NCBI GenBank assembly: GCA_019208055.1
Contig: JAGXJF010000303.1
Location: 124,001-188,000, forward strand
Reading direction: 5' to 3'
DNA length: 64,000 bases
Source of the DNA: Stipa capillata
Taxonomy: Eukaryota; Streptophyta; Magnoliopsida; Poales; Poaceae
The first letter of the stretch is position 1. Each line of letters begins with the position of its first letter. The notes below the pieces were generated by a model. The model ran no database searches. It was not told the DNA's origin and saw only the letters and a program-made list of their open reading frames with translations. Of this stretch, positions 1 to 12,128 are shown in pieces. The translations under genes were made by a program, and so were the position numbers.

Positions 1-2540
1 GGAAGATGAGCTTTGGTCGTATGAACGCTCAAAAGCCAAATTCATTACAGAAGGTGTCATCAATACTAGGTTTTTCCATCTACTTGTGAATGGCCATCAT
101 CGCAAGCAACACATTATCAACTAAAGTAGGACGAAGGTGTCATTCGTGGACATGTACAATTAAAGAGGTACTTTACTGATTATTACTAGGGACCTTTTGG
201 AACGTCGGATGGCAATAACTTCTCGATGATGGAGGATGATGATGATGATATACCCCATGTATCTAGTAGCGAAAATGCTATTCTCTCGGAGGCCTTTACT
301 GAGAAAAAAGTGCACATGAGCATAATAAAGCTCCGGGTCCAGATGGCTTCCCAATAGAATTTTACCAAAAATTCTGCTAGGTCATCAAGGACGACCTTAT
401 GGCCCTCTTTCATGATTTTCATGCTGGATCTTTAACCCCCTTTTCATCTGAACTTCGGCATTATTACTCTGCTACTGAAAAATGATGATGCAGGCAAATA
501 CAGTAGTACATACCCATTTGCTTGTTGAATGTCAGTTTCTAGATTTTCACAAAGGTTGCTACCAATATAGCATTTCCCAAGTAGCTGGGGTGGTGGTAAG
601 ACCTAGCCAAATGTCATTTATGCTAGGCATAAACATTTTAGAAGGAGTGGTCATTTTACATGAGACATTGCATGAACTGCACAAAAGAAACTGGATGGAG
701 TTATTTAGGTGGTCTTTTCTTCAACAAACCCTGAGGCTGAAATGATTAGTCTACCCCATATGGTGTACGTGGTTGCACAATTTGTCCAAGGCAGGAGTGT
801 AGGCATAAAGGTTAATGATGATATCAACCCATACTTTCAAATAAAGAAGAGCTTAGACAGGGCGACCCCTATGTCACCCATTATTTTTAATATTATCACA
901 TATATGTTGGCTATATTTTTAAACAAGGCCAAGGACAAAGGAATCATCTTTAGCATGGTGCTGCAATCTGGTTGTGGATGGTTTGTCCATTGTCCAATAT
1001 GCAGACGACACCATCCTATTCATGGACCATGACATTGAGCAAGTCCAAAACCTCAAAGTTATTCTATGCACCTTTGAGCAGCTCTCAGGTCTTAACTTTT
1101 ACTTTTATAAGAGTGAGATATTATGTTCTGGGAAAGCAAGGAACATGAAAAATCAACACACAGCTTTTTAGCTGTGAGCATGGGGGCTTTCCCTTTTAGG
1201 TATCTCGGAGTCCTAATGCACTATAGAAAGCTCAAAAATAGTGACTACAAGGTTATCAAAGATAGACTCCAAAAGATACTAAGCAGCTAGAAAGGGAAGA
1301 ATATGTCCACGTGTGGCAGACTGGTGCTTATTAATTCTGTCCTATCTCGTCTACCGATGTTCATGCTGTCTTTCTTCGAGGTGCCGAAAGGTGTACGGAA
1401 GCGTTCGGATTCCTGGTTCTATTAGCAAAGTGACAGTCACAAGTGTAAGTACCATCTGGCCAAGTAGAACATTGTATGCTTGTTGAAAGATAAGGGGGAT
1501 TAGGTATCCAAAATTTAGAGCAAAAGAATATCTGCCTCCTGAGCAAGTGGCTGTTTAGATTAATAGATGAAGACGAAATTTGGCAACATCTTCTAAAAAA
1601 TAAATACCTTAGGGGAAGTACCATGTTACAAGCATAATTCTGTTGTGGCGACTCCCAATTTTGGGTAGGCCTAATGAAAGTTAAATGCTTTTTTTCCCAT
1701 ACGGCTCAATTTAAATTACAGAATGGGAACCAAATCTGCTTTTGGGAGGATGTATGGCTCGGCACCACACCACTGAGATTACAATATCCAATACTATACA
1801 ATATAGTTAGAAGAAAACATGCCATGATCGTAGAAGTCTTTGCGACTACTCCTCTAGACTTAGCAGTTCGAAGATCAATAATTGGGTCTAAACTAGTTGC
1901 TTGAAATGATCTAGTCTCTTGTGTTACCATGATTAACTTGATGAATCATGATGATAAATTTATTTTGTCTTTACATCAGAACGACAATTTCTCAGTCCAG
2001 TCCATGTTTAAGACCCTCATGGATTGTAACATCCGCTTTAGAATAAACATTTATGAAGATTGAAAGTACCCCTTAAAATAAAGGTTGCATGTGGTATCTA
2101 AGTAGGGGCGGTACTCACAAAAGACAACCATACAAGGCATAATTGGCTGGAAGTAAACTTTGTTGCTTTTGTGACCAAGACGAGACAATATAGCACTTGT
2201 CATGTGGCTCGATTGGTTTGGGCTAGTACACATTGCCTTTGCATGGGGTGGGATGTGCTCTTTCTGCTCAAATTTTAGTTGGGGTATCAGCGGTGTGCTA
2301 GTCTATTTCGTTAATTCGTAATGATATTGTATTGATAAAAAAATCCTTTCCTCATCCAAATCAGGTGGTCTTCCGGTGTGGTAATTTGCTGCGGTCTTAG
2401 GTGCTATTGCAAAGGCATGATTTTAAAGAGGCGGTAGCCGAGGAGAGCAAATGACTAAAGACTGTTATGATAGAGCTATTCTCGTCTAGTTGTTGACGTA
2501 GGACCAGAAGATTAGAAGATGGAGGATTTTCATTGCCTTG
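1..2540 (+). pseudogene. Decayed L1-type LINE, ORF2 (reverse transcriptase) remnant
   Basis: Translating the three plus frames in turn recovers an ordered plant L1-type ORF2. A piece ending in NTRFF lies near 75-95. GPDGFP sits at 336-353. Next come reverse transcriptase core pieces and the YADD catalytic motif at 998-1009, then a segment like PFRYLGV near 1190-1215. From about 1500 to 2300 there are pieces of the C-terminal zinc-binding RVT region (LLSKWL, FWEDVW). Stops and frame changes occur every few hundred bases, so no protein can be made. The left end runs off the window and no poly(A) tail or target duplication was located, so the right limit is approximate. The order of motifs makes the LINE call secure; the subfamily is not determined. 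Confidence 0.85.
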
Positions 2541-4539
2541 ATTAGAACCATCCTTTTTAATTTTAATTGGCATGATTTGGTTGGACTCTTGAGTGCTATC
2601 TTTTGAGCTTTTTTGTGCCTTCAAATGTTCTGTTTCAAATTTTATAATAATCAATCTTGTTAGAGCACGTGTATCTTTTAGATGTAGAGACCAAGAGATT
2701 AATAAAGTCTATTGTCTTGAAAAAAGTTAGTCTTTTTTTCTGTTTTACCTTTCGGTCAATATAATTATTTTTAGGTGTATTATTATGTACTGTTTAGAAG
2801 ACATGACACGTGAGAAAAGTACAAATTTTTGTTTCGTCTCGTGGCGAAGTCGTACGTGCAATGCTCGTATCCCACATGTGTGACCGCGGAATAGACGTCC
2901 TCCGTGTTGCCAACTATGCATGCGTTTTAATCGATCCCGTTGCGGATGTAGTATATCCTGGCTTTGAAAGCTGAAAATAGAGATGGGCTGAGCCCTTGAG
3001 CCGCTTTTCGGCCTTGTTATGGTTTGCTCGCACCTCGGATTTTCCTTTTTCTCGAGGGATCTCGGTTTTCCTTTCCTTTTTGACAAACTCTCCTCCACAC
3101 GGCCAAGCTACTCAATATGCATACAATTTATTTTTTTGAAACCAGAAGAACGAGTCTTTCTTGTATATACCTATAAATATGATTTCTTAGAGCTGGGCAG
3201 GGTCTACCGTCCCTAGCAAGGTTCCAATGTAAAGTGAGAAGAAAGAAAGCCAACAAGTAACCCCCAAGAGAAGATTACGTGACCGAGCAACAAGCAGGCA
3301 AAACAGTACAAGGATCACCCACCCATATGCCATGGAATATCCATTTGTGATCTTCTTTCCACCCCACCTCAGAAAAAAAAAGGTTTGAGGTTGCATCCTC
3401 GGAAGAAACAAGATGCTGATCTCCTTGTCCAAGCCTCATCTTCAAACTTACATTTAACCCAGTATTTTCGTTTCACTTTTGAGTTTTTATTTTTTAAGTT
3501 CAGATTTAATTGCCCGGCTGGATAAAACAGTAGAACTGCAATGAAAAGAAACCCGATTGCTTTGTAGAAATGAACAATGCTAACTACTAAATTCACCAAT
3601 GGGCAAATGGCACTATCCTTTTATGTAAGCTAGTCTGTTTGTGTTTATGCAGTTAACTTATACAAGAAGGATACTTGTATTTTGTGTCGGTGTTGCCGTC
3701 CACCTATTCGGCCTTACAAGTAACTAAAGCAATTATTAGTTGCCCTGTTGTCCGGTGATTGATTGATCAGCACAACAGCACGCTTCCGCACATATATATA
3801 AATGAACTACTAATAGTATGGTATTGATATAGAATGTTAATTTTGGAGTTCACATAATCGAACGATTCAAATGTACCTTGTTCAGCGTGTTCCCAATTTG
3901 AAATTCCAGGCAGGTTGTAACAGGTGAATCCATCCTTTTGATTTCTAAGAAGTGCACTGTGGACATATTGATCAGGTAATCAGCACCCAAGATTCATGAT
4001 TTGCATGATGAAACTGTGCTTTTCCAGGCCATAATCCCTCCTGGCCAAGTGTTTTTCCCAGGCCGGGCCCGCGGCACAAGAACGGGTGGGAACAATTGTG
4101 CGGGCGTTCCGGACGGATGCCAGCATCTTCTCCAGAAGTTGCAAGATACGTTACATAAAGCCAACCGACGACGTTAGTAAATTACTCACCTCACAACTCT
4201 GTTGATGGAAACCTGGCCTTTTTAGAGGATTCTTTGCATATTTTCTCGCTTAAATTCCAGATCTGCTATTTAAGTAAAAATCACTTGCAACCTAAACATG
4301 TAGATACTAGATGCTGCTATTAGAACCGCTGTGTCTTCTACATGTGTAATTAGTAATGTCGTGCTGTTATTTTCCATTTGTTGGAGGGCATAAGTGGAAG
4401 AAGCATAATCAGTAATTTGAACTTGTTCCGGAGTCCTCCACTTGCCTTCTTGGGGAAAGGGCAAAAGACTCCTCTTCCTTCCTCTCAGCACCAAACTCAG
4501 CAAGCCATCAAACTTGGCCATCTTGATACTACTTCAGCC
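2541..4539. other. Intergenic region and upstream flank of the PITP gene
   Basis: No protein family was recognised in either strand. The last 500 bases should hold the promoter and 5' leader of the downstream lipid-transfer gene. A pyrimidine-rich stretch ending in CAG just before 4500 could be the 3' end of a leader intron. No convincing TATA box was picked. Confidence 0.4.
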
Positions 4540-6643
4540 ATGGTTCAGATCAAGGAATTGTATCCTTCGAAGATTCTTATGTTCTTGGAATATCACTTTA
4601 TGTGTATGATCTTCCTTTTTTTGCCCTTTTTTTGGTTAACTCGTGTGTCTGCGTGAATTTGCCGCACCTTGACTTCAATCCTGCACTAAGCCGAATCGTC
4701 ATGCCTATGTCGATGGAAGAGGTATGGAGAACTAACAAGAAAATTTTCAAAGGAAGTTTTTGATTTCTTGTTGTTGACTTGATAAATGAGTTGATCAAGA
4801 TCAAATCTTGAGTTACAGTATGAAATAGGGCTCAGCTACACCATCATGAAGATGGAGCAGCAAAACACAAACAACAAGGAGGGTGTAGAGGTGCTGCAGC
4901 AGGTTCCATTCGAGGATGAGAAGCTTGGCGAGGGCCAATTCACCTCAAAAGTTTATCATTTGCAGAGGTTCGTATGTATGTAATCATCAAGCTTTGTTTT
5001 ATTTTAAGTATGGTTGATGACTTAATGGATTTCACAAATTTCTTAGTGATAAGCAATCTTAAGTTGTTTCAGAAAAAAAAAGATGCCGATTAAGGCCGTT
5101 GCAATCTTGTAAATATTTGTAGGTAGCTCTTGACAAGAATAAGCATGTAATGGTAAATTGATAATCATTTGAGGTTAGAACAAAGCTACTGGAAGCAGAT
5201 AAGTAGCTAATTAGCAATGCTAAGGAGGAAAATCTGTAAACATTGCGACCACTTGCAGTTCAGAAAATTGAAATATAAGCTACTGGGTTTATTAGGACCA
5301 TTTATTTCCTTTCAGCAAACACTTGCGGTTCAGAAAATTGAAAGTAAAAAATATCTGCAGCAAAATTCCATCTTGGATGAAGGGCTTCGCGTCCTCAAGT
5401 GCTCTCGCCGTGCATGAGGACTCCTGGTCCGCATATCCAAAGAGCAGAACAGGTTAGCAAAGACAACTTTTTTGGCCATTTGTTAATCATATTTAGCTGT
5501 ATTCCACAATTAATATTTTTTGCTGAACAAGTTCCATTCGTATGCCCCCTCCTTTTTCATGTTTGGCATGGATATTGCTCTGACCCCCATCAGTGATCAA
5601 GGTACTACAAAGTAGAGAAACCTTTTGTGGTTCAAATCCCAACACCCCTTAGTTCATTCAGTACTTCCAAACTAACTAAAATTCTCTTGATTATTTGCTA
5701 TTAGTGCCCCCTTTTCAGCAAGTGTTCACTGACCATTGACACTGTGGTTAGACCTGATAACGGCTGCTCTGATAATGTAAGTACATTCAATCGCCTCGCG
5801 GTTATATTCAGTTCTTCAGACACAAGGACACTACTAATAGTGCATTACAATCAGGCGCATAATTTAACTAGCCAGCAACTAGCTGCAAGAGAGGTCGAGA
5901 TCATCGACATCGCATCAATATCGCGGGACTACTGGAGCAAGATGATTAGTGCTCCAAACATCGACCTTACGACCTTCAAGTCGCAACGGATCAACCGAGG
6001 CCCTCTTCTGAAGGGATGGATGGTATGCACACACTTCTGTTCAGAGTCACGATACTCGTACTGTCAAATTGACATTTCACATAGTTACGTACATGATATT
6101 CGCTCCAGGATTCTTGCCGTCCCGTCATGACAACATACAAGCTGGTTATCATGGATGCTCCCATCTGGGGCTTGGGCGAACGGCTCGAAGACTGCATGAT
6201 CGCGGTACGCTCCCATCTCGCCGGTTCCTGGATTTCTATCTTCTGCGCATCGCTTAGTCTGCATCTTGGTACAATGTTCAGATGTTCAGAGCTAACGCAG
6301 CATGTTTTTGTCCATGCCATGCAGGGCGAGAGAGCGCTGTTCTTAGCGTGCCACCGGATGTGCTTCGCGTGGGTGGACGAGTGGTACGGCATGACCATGG
6401 AGCAGATCCGGGAGATGGAGAGGCACAACGACCTACTCCTCAAAAAGGTCGGTACATTGGGTCACTAACTCAAAGCTACAGGTTATGAAGCAACGGAGCA
6501 CTTTGCGTTCGTTTTGGCTCTGGTGCGTGGACTAACTGATGTTGCTGCAGATGCTGAAGAAGCCTGCAAAGGCCGGCAGCAAGCACGAGGGCAAGAGGAA
6601 GTCTCTCAAAGACGAGATCGCAGTTGTGGGGAGCTGCACGTAG
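4540..6643 (+). CDS. Phosphatidylinositol transfer protein (PITP/START-like), ten coding exons
   Basis: PITPs move phosphatidylinositol and phosphatidylcholine between membranes and support phosphoinositide signalling. Coding exons read as 4540-4559, 4691-4721, 4819-4967, 5361-5452, 5594-5601, 5705-5776, 5855-6022, 6109-6204, 6325-6447 and 6551-6643. All introns are GT-AG. The exons total 852 bases with no stop before TAG, giving 283 residues against about 270 in animal class I PITPs. Family landmarks are MVQIKEF at the start, QFTSKVYHLQ with Thr59 and Lys61 (the same positions as the headgroup contacts of mammalian PITP-alpha), SWSAYPKSRT, DYWSKMISAPN, IWGLGERLEDC, and FAWVDEWYGMTMEQI followed by a helix. 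The tail is lysine-rich. The start is the only one that gives the family N-terminus. The 8-base exon is needed to keep frame. The gene looks intact; expression is not shown by sequence. Confidence 0.9.
5594..5601 (+). other. 8-nt microexon of the PITP gene
   Basis: The preceding exon ends with one base (G) of a split codon at 5452 and the next long exon starts in phase 0 at 5705. TGATCAAG lies here between CAG and GTACTA. Inserting it gives Val-Ile-Lys, bridging SRT to CPLF as in other plant PITPs as I recall them. Without it the reading frame breaks. Confidence 0.8.
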
Positions 6644-7500
6644 TGCTGGTTCCGGAGATGATCCGTTTGTTCCGGTGGCTCAGTTGCTGAATGCCCAAAC
6701 CACTAGATCGGATGGCTTCAGGGCAACAAGGTCGCAGCAATCTCAGATTAGGTGTGCAAGGAAATATGGCAAAATTAACACCTGTGCATACGCTACTTTC
6801 AGGAAAAAAAAACACCTGTACATACGCATCCATAAAAGATGCTGATTTAGTTTATGGTATTCATCTACTCGCAGTGCATGTGATTCTTAAACCTAAACTA
6901 TTGGATGTCCACACGATCCTCCAAAAGCAAATTTACATGCTTCATCAGTTCCACTAACAAAAGAAGGCCAGTATGCCCGACACTCGTCGGCTGGTCCGAT
7001 ATGATGCGAGTTATAAGTGAAATTGGTGTTCGCCTAAAAAACAAGTGAAATTGCTCTGCAGTTTTGTAAGGCGTTTTTCTCAACCTTTTTCAGTATGTAT
7101 GGGCAATGGGCAGCACCAGGCCCGTTGCAATTACTCTAGGAAAATGTCTATTTGATCGCTTAGAGTATGCCGCGGTAGCCACCTTTCACCCGAAGTAATT
7201 CTCAAAACCGGTGTGACTAGTCTTTATAGAGTGGTTTTGCCACGTGAACACTTATATGGCATTGACATGTTGACATTTTAGTATATTTGTCCTCCTCTCA
7301 CTGCTACGTTGGACCCACATATAACTCTAGAATTAATGAACCGAGTCTATACACAACTTTTAAATGGCCCGAGCCCACTATCGTAGCCTCAAAATTATAA
7401 CTAGGTCTAAGCTATTAATTGGTTAGAGCCATGTGAAACTTCTTCCCCGATGTCAACAAGTAGCTCTGTCGCCATTGATCGACATGGTGAAGATAATCGG
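6644..7500. other. 3' flank of the PITP gene and intergenic DNA
   Basis: This holds the untranslated tail of the PITP transcript and then unassigned sequence. No coding potential, repeat pair or terminal inverted repeat was recognised before the LTR that starts at 7501. Confidence 0.4.
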
Positions 7501-8038
7501 TGTTGTGACAATAATTAACACTATGACAAGGGCTCCATAAAGAGAGCAATTATCTTATACATGAAGAAATGATCAAGCTACTAATACAAGGTCCAAATAA
7601 AGAAGTCCAAGCAAGAAGAAAGCCCACCAAGGCCCATGGTCCACCATGGACCATGGCTCTCTCCCTCTCGTAGACTTAGTCTATAGACTAATTTTTCCTT
7701 TTTACCCCTTCTCACTCTCTCTCCCCCACCAAGGGTATTAGTGGTTATTGTACAAAGGTTCTTGGGCTATATAAACCCCCAAGAGGGGAACTTGTAAGCA
7801 CATCTCTCACTTGAATGAGAACTCACACCTCAAGGTATGAGCTAAGGTTTCTCCTCCTTTGAGGGTACCCTAGAAGGCCTCCCCAACAGGGTAGTCTTCT
7901 TCAAATAAGATTAGGCTAGCTCGGTGGGCTAAGCCAAACCTATATAAACTTTGTGTTCTTTACTTTCTGCTATACAGTGGCCCATAAAACGCCTAGAGTA
8001 AATTCTTTGTTCTGTGTTGTTATTTCACTACAACAACA
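7501..8038 (+). mobile_element. LTR of a Ty3/gypsy-like element, family A copy 1
   Basis: The segment begins TGTTGT and ends ACAACA, a short terminal inverted repeat with TG...CA ends. A TATATAAA box sits at 7768-7775, followed by a leader as in an LTR promoter. A second copy with clear similarity along its length lies at 31742-33658. The following bases (GACGCTGTCC) resemble the start of a gypsy internal region. No target duplication could be tested because the other end of the element is missing. Superfamily assignment is an inference. Confidence 0.6.
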
Positions 8039-9570
8039 ATGACGCTGTCCATGGAGAACTGCTAACAAGACACAAGCTGCGGCCCCTACCATCAAGAGTC
8101 AGGCAAGCTGGTGATCTTCAAGACCGTTCAAATTAGCAAGTTTTACTGTAGACCAAGCCTTTTGCATCACCATGGCTCCCAATGAGGCAGAAGCCGCTAA
8201 TGAAGGTATGAAGAAAGTTTTTTTTTGAACATCGAGGAAACTATATTGATTAAACAAGAGTTGCATCGCAAAGCAAGAGATGCCGGATAAACTCGGGGGG
8301 ATTGTCCAGCCACACATCCGGCGGATCAACCGAAGCATATCTAGACAACTCGTGAGCAACAGTATTTGCCTCCCGGTAGCAGTGTTCGAACCTAACCTTC
8401 CTGAATTCCTGGCAAAGAAGAAGACAGTCAGCATCGATGCCCGCCGCCGGAGACGGGCCGCAAACGCCAGAATTCATAATGTCCATGGTCTCCAAGCAGT
8501 CAGACTAGACCACCAAGTCTAGACAGGCAAGGTGAGCATAGAACTGCAGGCCAAGCCGGAGGGCATGAGCCTCTGCCATAGTCGCATTCGCAGTTCGGGG
8601 CACCAACTCGTTTACACAGCCAACAAAAAGACCCCTGTCATCTCTAACAACAGCTCCAATTGATCCCCTATTATCATGATGATTGAAGGAGGCATCCACA
8701 TTCAACTTGAGCATACCTGGAGGAGGGCGCATCCAAGCAGTACTAGGGCGAGGAGCAGCAGGACCATGCGACATCGCAAAATTCATAAACAAGACTTGGA
8801 TGGCCTGTGCCGAATAGCTCACACCCGGGACAGACTCTCTAAAGACCAGCTGCCTCCTTTCCCACCAAATGTACCAGCACCCACAGCAATAATGTCAGTC
8901 ACCGCAATCTCCCAACAAAGGTGTTCCGATTGGTCTCGCTGCACAGGAGGTCCTCCAGGACGGCCTGGCCAGACTGGTTCGTAAGTAGCGAATTATGAAT
9001 TACGTGCGAAATGTCCAAGGCCTGCCATACCGACCACGCCCGATGACAGGAAAAGAGAGCATGTCTAATGTCTTCCACCCCTTGTGAACAAATCGGGCAT
9101 TGGCCGCTGGAAGACAGATGTCTATTCGCCAAAACCGCCTTACAAGGAATTGTGCCGTGCAGACAACGCCAGACATGGATTTTGATCTTCGCCGGGACCT
9201 TCAATTGCCAAAGTCTCTTCCACAGTGGGCTGCCCCTCGAACTACTGGGGCCATCGGAATGGCGTAGCTTTCCTCCGTGCTGATATTCCCACTCAAGATG
9301 GTATGCAGACCGGACAGAAAAGGTGCCATGTTTCGAAGGATGCCAAGCAATAAAATCCTCCATCTCAGTCTGTGGCAAGGGGATTTGGAGAATCCGTTCC
9401 GCGTCAATAGGCCAAAAGAGCTCTCTGATTAAATATTCATCCCACGTACCTGTATTAGGATTGATCTCATGCAAGCCGTGCTATCAAGAAGGAAGGCACT
9501 CAAAGTGCCGCTGAAGAGCAAAATCTTACATCAGCAATCGTTGCAACCCTTAAGATACCACCATGGTAGA
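8039..9570 (+). pseudogene. Start of gypsy-like internal region, split by a LINE
   Basis: Downstream of the LTR an ATG at 8172 opens a short frame (MAPNEAEAANE) that runs into the LINE at 8218. After the LINE, from 9486, the same frame continues (GTQSAAEEQN) to a stop near 9565. Together they look like the N-terminus of a gag protein cut by the insertion. The remainder of the element is absent: from about 9571 sequence of a different gypsy element follows. No protease, RT or integrase was seen here. Confidence 0.45.
8218..9485 (-). mobile_element. 5'-truncated L1-type LINE (zf-RVT and RNase H end)
   Basis: Read on the minus strand, 9474-8899 encodes the C-terminal zinc-binding region of plant LINE ORF2: SVRSAYHLEW, then LWQLKVPAKIKIHVWR and CPICSQGVEDIRHALFSC. 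8822-8250 encodes an RNase H-like domain (LNVDASF, AVVRDDRG, REANTVAHELSRY) with one stop near 8505. The element ends in a run of T on the plus strand at 8218-8226, the poly(A) tail of the minus-strand copy. AAGAAAG before the tail (8211-8217) and AAGAAGG at the other end (9486-9492) look like a target-site duplication with one mismatch. The RT domain is missing, as expected for incomplete reverse transcription. Confidence 0.85.
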
Positions 9571-9639
9571 CCCACCTCTGTTCTTTGCTCAAATCTATCT
9601 GAATCTCGGGGACGAGATTCCGTTTAAGGGGGATAGGTT
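9571..9639 (+). mobile_element. 3' end of a Ty3/gypsy internal region with polypurine tract
   Basis: The last bases before the LTR include a GGGGACGAGATTCC motif and the purine-rich tract AAGGGGGATAGG (9626-9637). This is the usual layout at the end of plant chromovirus-type gypsy elements, where a polypurine tract abuts the 3' LTR. The left limit is approximate. Confidence 0.55.
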
Positions 9640-10750
9640 TGTCACACCCGGATTTTTTTCAGGACCAAAAAATTATGGCTTACAAAAAATTTATACTAAT
9701 AATAATACTTCCTTGAATAAACCGAATTAAAACCTTGTCGACTCTCTTGTATTCATGTCGCCCTCTGGTTATAACCACCACGTGACCTCTTTTTCCTCTC
9801 GACACATGTGGTTCAAACCCATGTCATATCTATCTCTTCACCAGTTCAACGTTGTGTTCCCCGATGTAAGGCAACCTCCGCCTATCCTTTGCCCAATTAG
9901 ACTACATGCATGTCCATGTATGCATACCTAAAAATCCATGCATACGTTTACCTATATATGTATGTGTTTATGTTCGTCTATCGCACCGACACCTTTATAC
10001 CCGTGCATGTGTCCGCCAATGTGCACGAATACAGATATACATCTCCATGGGCACCTCTACCATCCCTTTTCTCTCTCCAGGGTGCTTAACCCTAATCCTT
10101 GTCATCACTAACGAACACCTCTCTGTCATCTCCTTTGTGATCCAGAAGCAGGATCCTAACTCCCGCCTACGCCCTAACATTTGAAACCTTGATCTGCTAA
10201 AACCATAGTCCTCAACACTCTCCATTTGGTTTTGTCGTCAACCTTATGCATATATAGGAGTATATCAGCAATACTCAACAAACTCTTACCCGCCATGATC
10301 TCTTACGTTTATTCTAAATCCAAAGTGATCCTATATATATGCTTGAATTTCCAAGCGTATGTGCACACATACACTTTGGGCCCTAACTCGCTTCTCTTGA
10401 GAAGTGCAAACTCCAAAACCCTAGTCCACCCCTCGAATGCCTCCGGCAATCTCCTCCCTTCTCATCTAACCCTGACTATTTTAAAACCTTTTAAAACGAC
10501 ACGTGTTCCGTTCCAATCCTATATCTGCAAACTACTCTCTTCTGCATCATATGGGTTTTAATGACAAGCCCTTCTGAACAAATCTCTGCACGTAATGAAA
10601 CAGCACGGTCACATATGTATATGCTTATAAACAGATGAGAAGCTCTAATCCATACCATCTGCCACATCGCATGATCGCCTGGCCAATTTATTGGGGAACG
10701 TTTGTACACATCTTCATATACTGTATGTGTGTGTGGGTGTGTCTATATAC

Positions 10751-10762
<12 letters not shown>

Positions 10763-10812
<50 letters not shown>
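10763..10812. repeat. (AT)25 microsatellite
   Basis: Fifty uninterrupted bases of alternating AT follow a short CATA repeat inside the LTR. Confidence 0.95.
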
Positions 10813-10815
<3 letters not shown>

Positions 10816-11335
10816 ATAACAATGAGCCCTAACTTCCTTTCGTCCAAACCAAAGTAAAGACCACTAAACAAAAATCTGCACATAAAACCCCTCTCTTGTT
10901 TCCCTACAAGTGCCACAAGAATTTCAGAAATTATGCAGCTCTATGCACCGTGGAACACTCCCACCTTTTCATGATGCATATTCCCCTTAATTGATACACC
11001 CCCTCCAGCTGTACCAACCGAATGGGCATTTCACCAATTCCCTGTGGGCCCTGGCCTCACTCAGCAGCTCCCCTATTTCCCCACCCCTTCCTCTCACCAT
11101 TTTCTCCTTTCCCCAGCGCACTATTGCACATGCCACTTCTAGTCCATGGCAGGAATCGGTGCCTACCTTCTCCTATGCACATTGCCACCTCTCCATTTAC
11201 TACAGTGCTGGCCACCAACTCCCTTCTACTCATACCAACTGGGCACTGCATTTACTCCAAACCGAGCTGCCCATTCCTTTCTGTAAGTGTCTTATTCCCT
11301 CCATCTCCTCTTCTGTCTTACTCCAAACCGAGCTA

Positions 11336-11503
11336 GAGCTCCATTATCCTCTCAGCTCCCAAACGCATGAGCTGCTCCTTCCTCCCTCTTACCCAAGCTA
11401 CTCCAACCCTTCACACCGAGAGCTCCATTATCCTCTCAGCTCCCAAACGCATGAGCTGCTCCTTCCTCCCTCTTACCTGAGCTACTCCAACCCTTCACAC
11501 CTG
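11336..11503 (+). repeat. 84-bp tandem duplication in the LTR leader
   Basis: Two adjacent copies (11336-11419 and 11420-11503) begin GAGCTCCATTATCCTC and differ at only a few positions. Because 84 is divisible by three, the duplication keeps the local open frame. Confidence 0.9.
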
Positions 11504-12128
11504 AGCTCCCCTTGCTCCCTCCCTCCTCCCTTCATTTCCATCAGCATCGAGCTCACCTACTTTCCATCATCTCTCCACCAAGCTCACTTTCCTTCCCAAG
11601 CAGCCATTCCTTTATACTTTCCTCAACCGAGTGCCCAAGCTCCTGACCCTTTCTTCTTACTGCTTCATCAGCTACAATCTGAGCTCCCCGACCTCTTCTT
11701 CTAGCTCTCCCCTACTATCCGAGCAGCACTAGCTGCTTGCTCCCCAATCGAGCCACAGCGGCTGTGAGGCCCTTCTTCCTCGCAGCCGGCAAGAAAGACA
11801 CCCGAGGCAAGCCCCTCCTCCCTCCCTTAGTTCTCAGGTTCCAAAGCTAAGCCTCTTCCTCTTCCGAGCCTTATGCGCCAGAGCTGCCCCCTCTTTCCTC
11901 GTCTATTTCCCAAACACCGCAACCGAGGAGGCCTTGGTCGGCGCCGCCGTGGGCTCTAGAGCCGCCGCCGCCCCCGCGGGACTCATCGCCGTGCAATCTC
12001 TACACCGTTTGCCCCGACAAGCAACCACGGGCAGGGTCCCCAGTGCCCCGCCGCCACCGGCAGGAGCTACCGCCAAGGGCGTGCCCGCTCCAGTCAACCC
12101 TGCCGCCACCGGCGAGCACCGAAGTCCA

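Larger units (their letters stand above)
9640..12128 (+). mobile_element. Long LTR, sense part 1 (Tekay/RIRE3-like family B)
   Basis: It starts TGTCACACCCGG directly after a polypurine tract, so it reads as a 3' LTR. A related start (TGTCACACCCTG and onward for several hundred bases) occurs at 50856. The second half is C-rich with a long open frame (10991-11704) of low complexity, comparable to the GC-rich leader of the 3.1-kb LTR at 59912-63056. At 12129 it is interrupted by a segment in opposite orientation, and it appears to resume before 18630. Confidence 0.5.

Noticed and set aside
10991..11704. 237-codon Ser/Pro/Leu-rich frame
   Set aside because: Low complexity, partly produced by an 84-bp duplication in an LTR leader.
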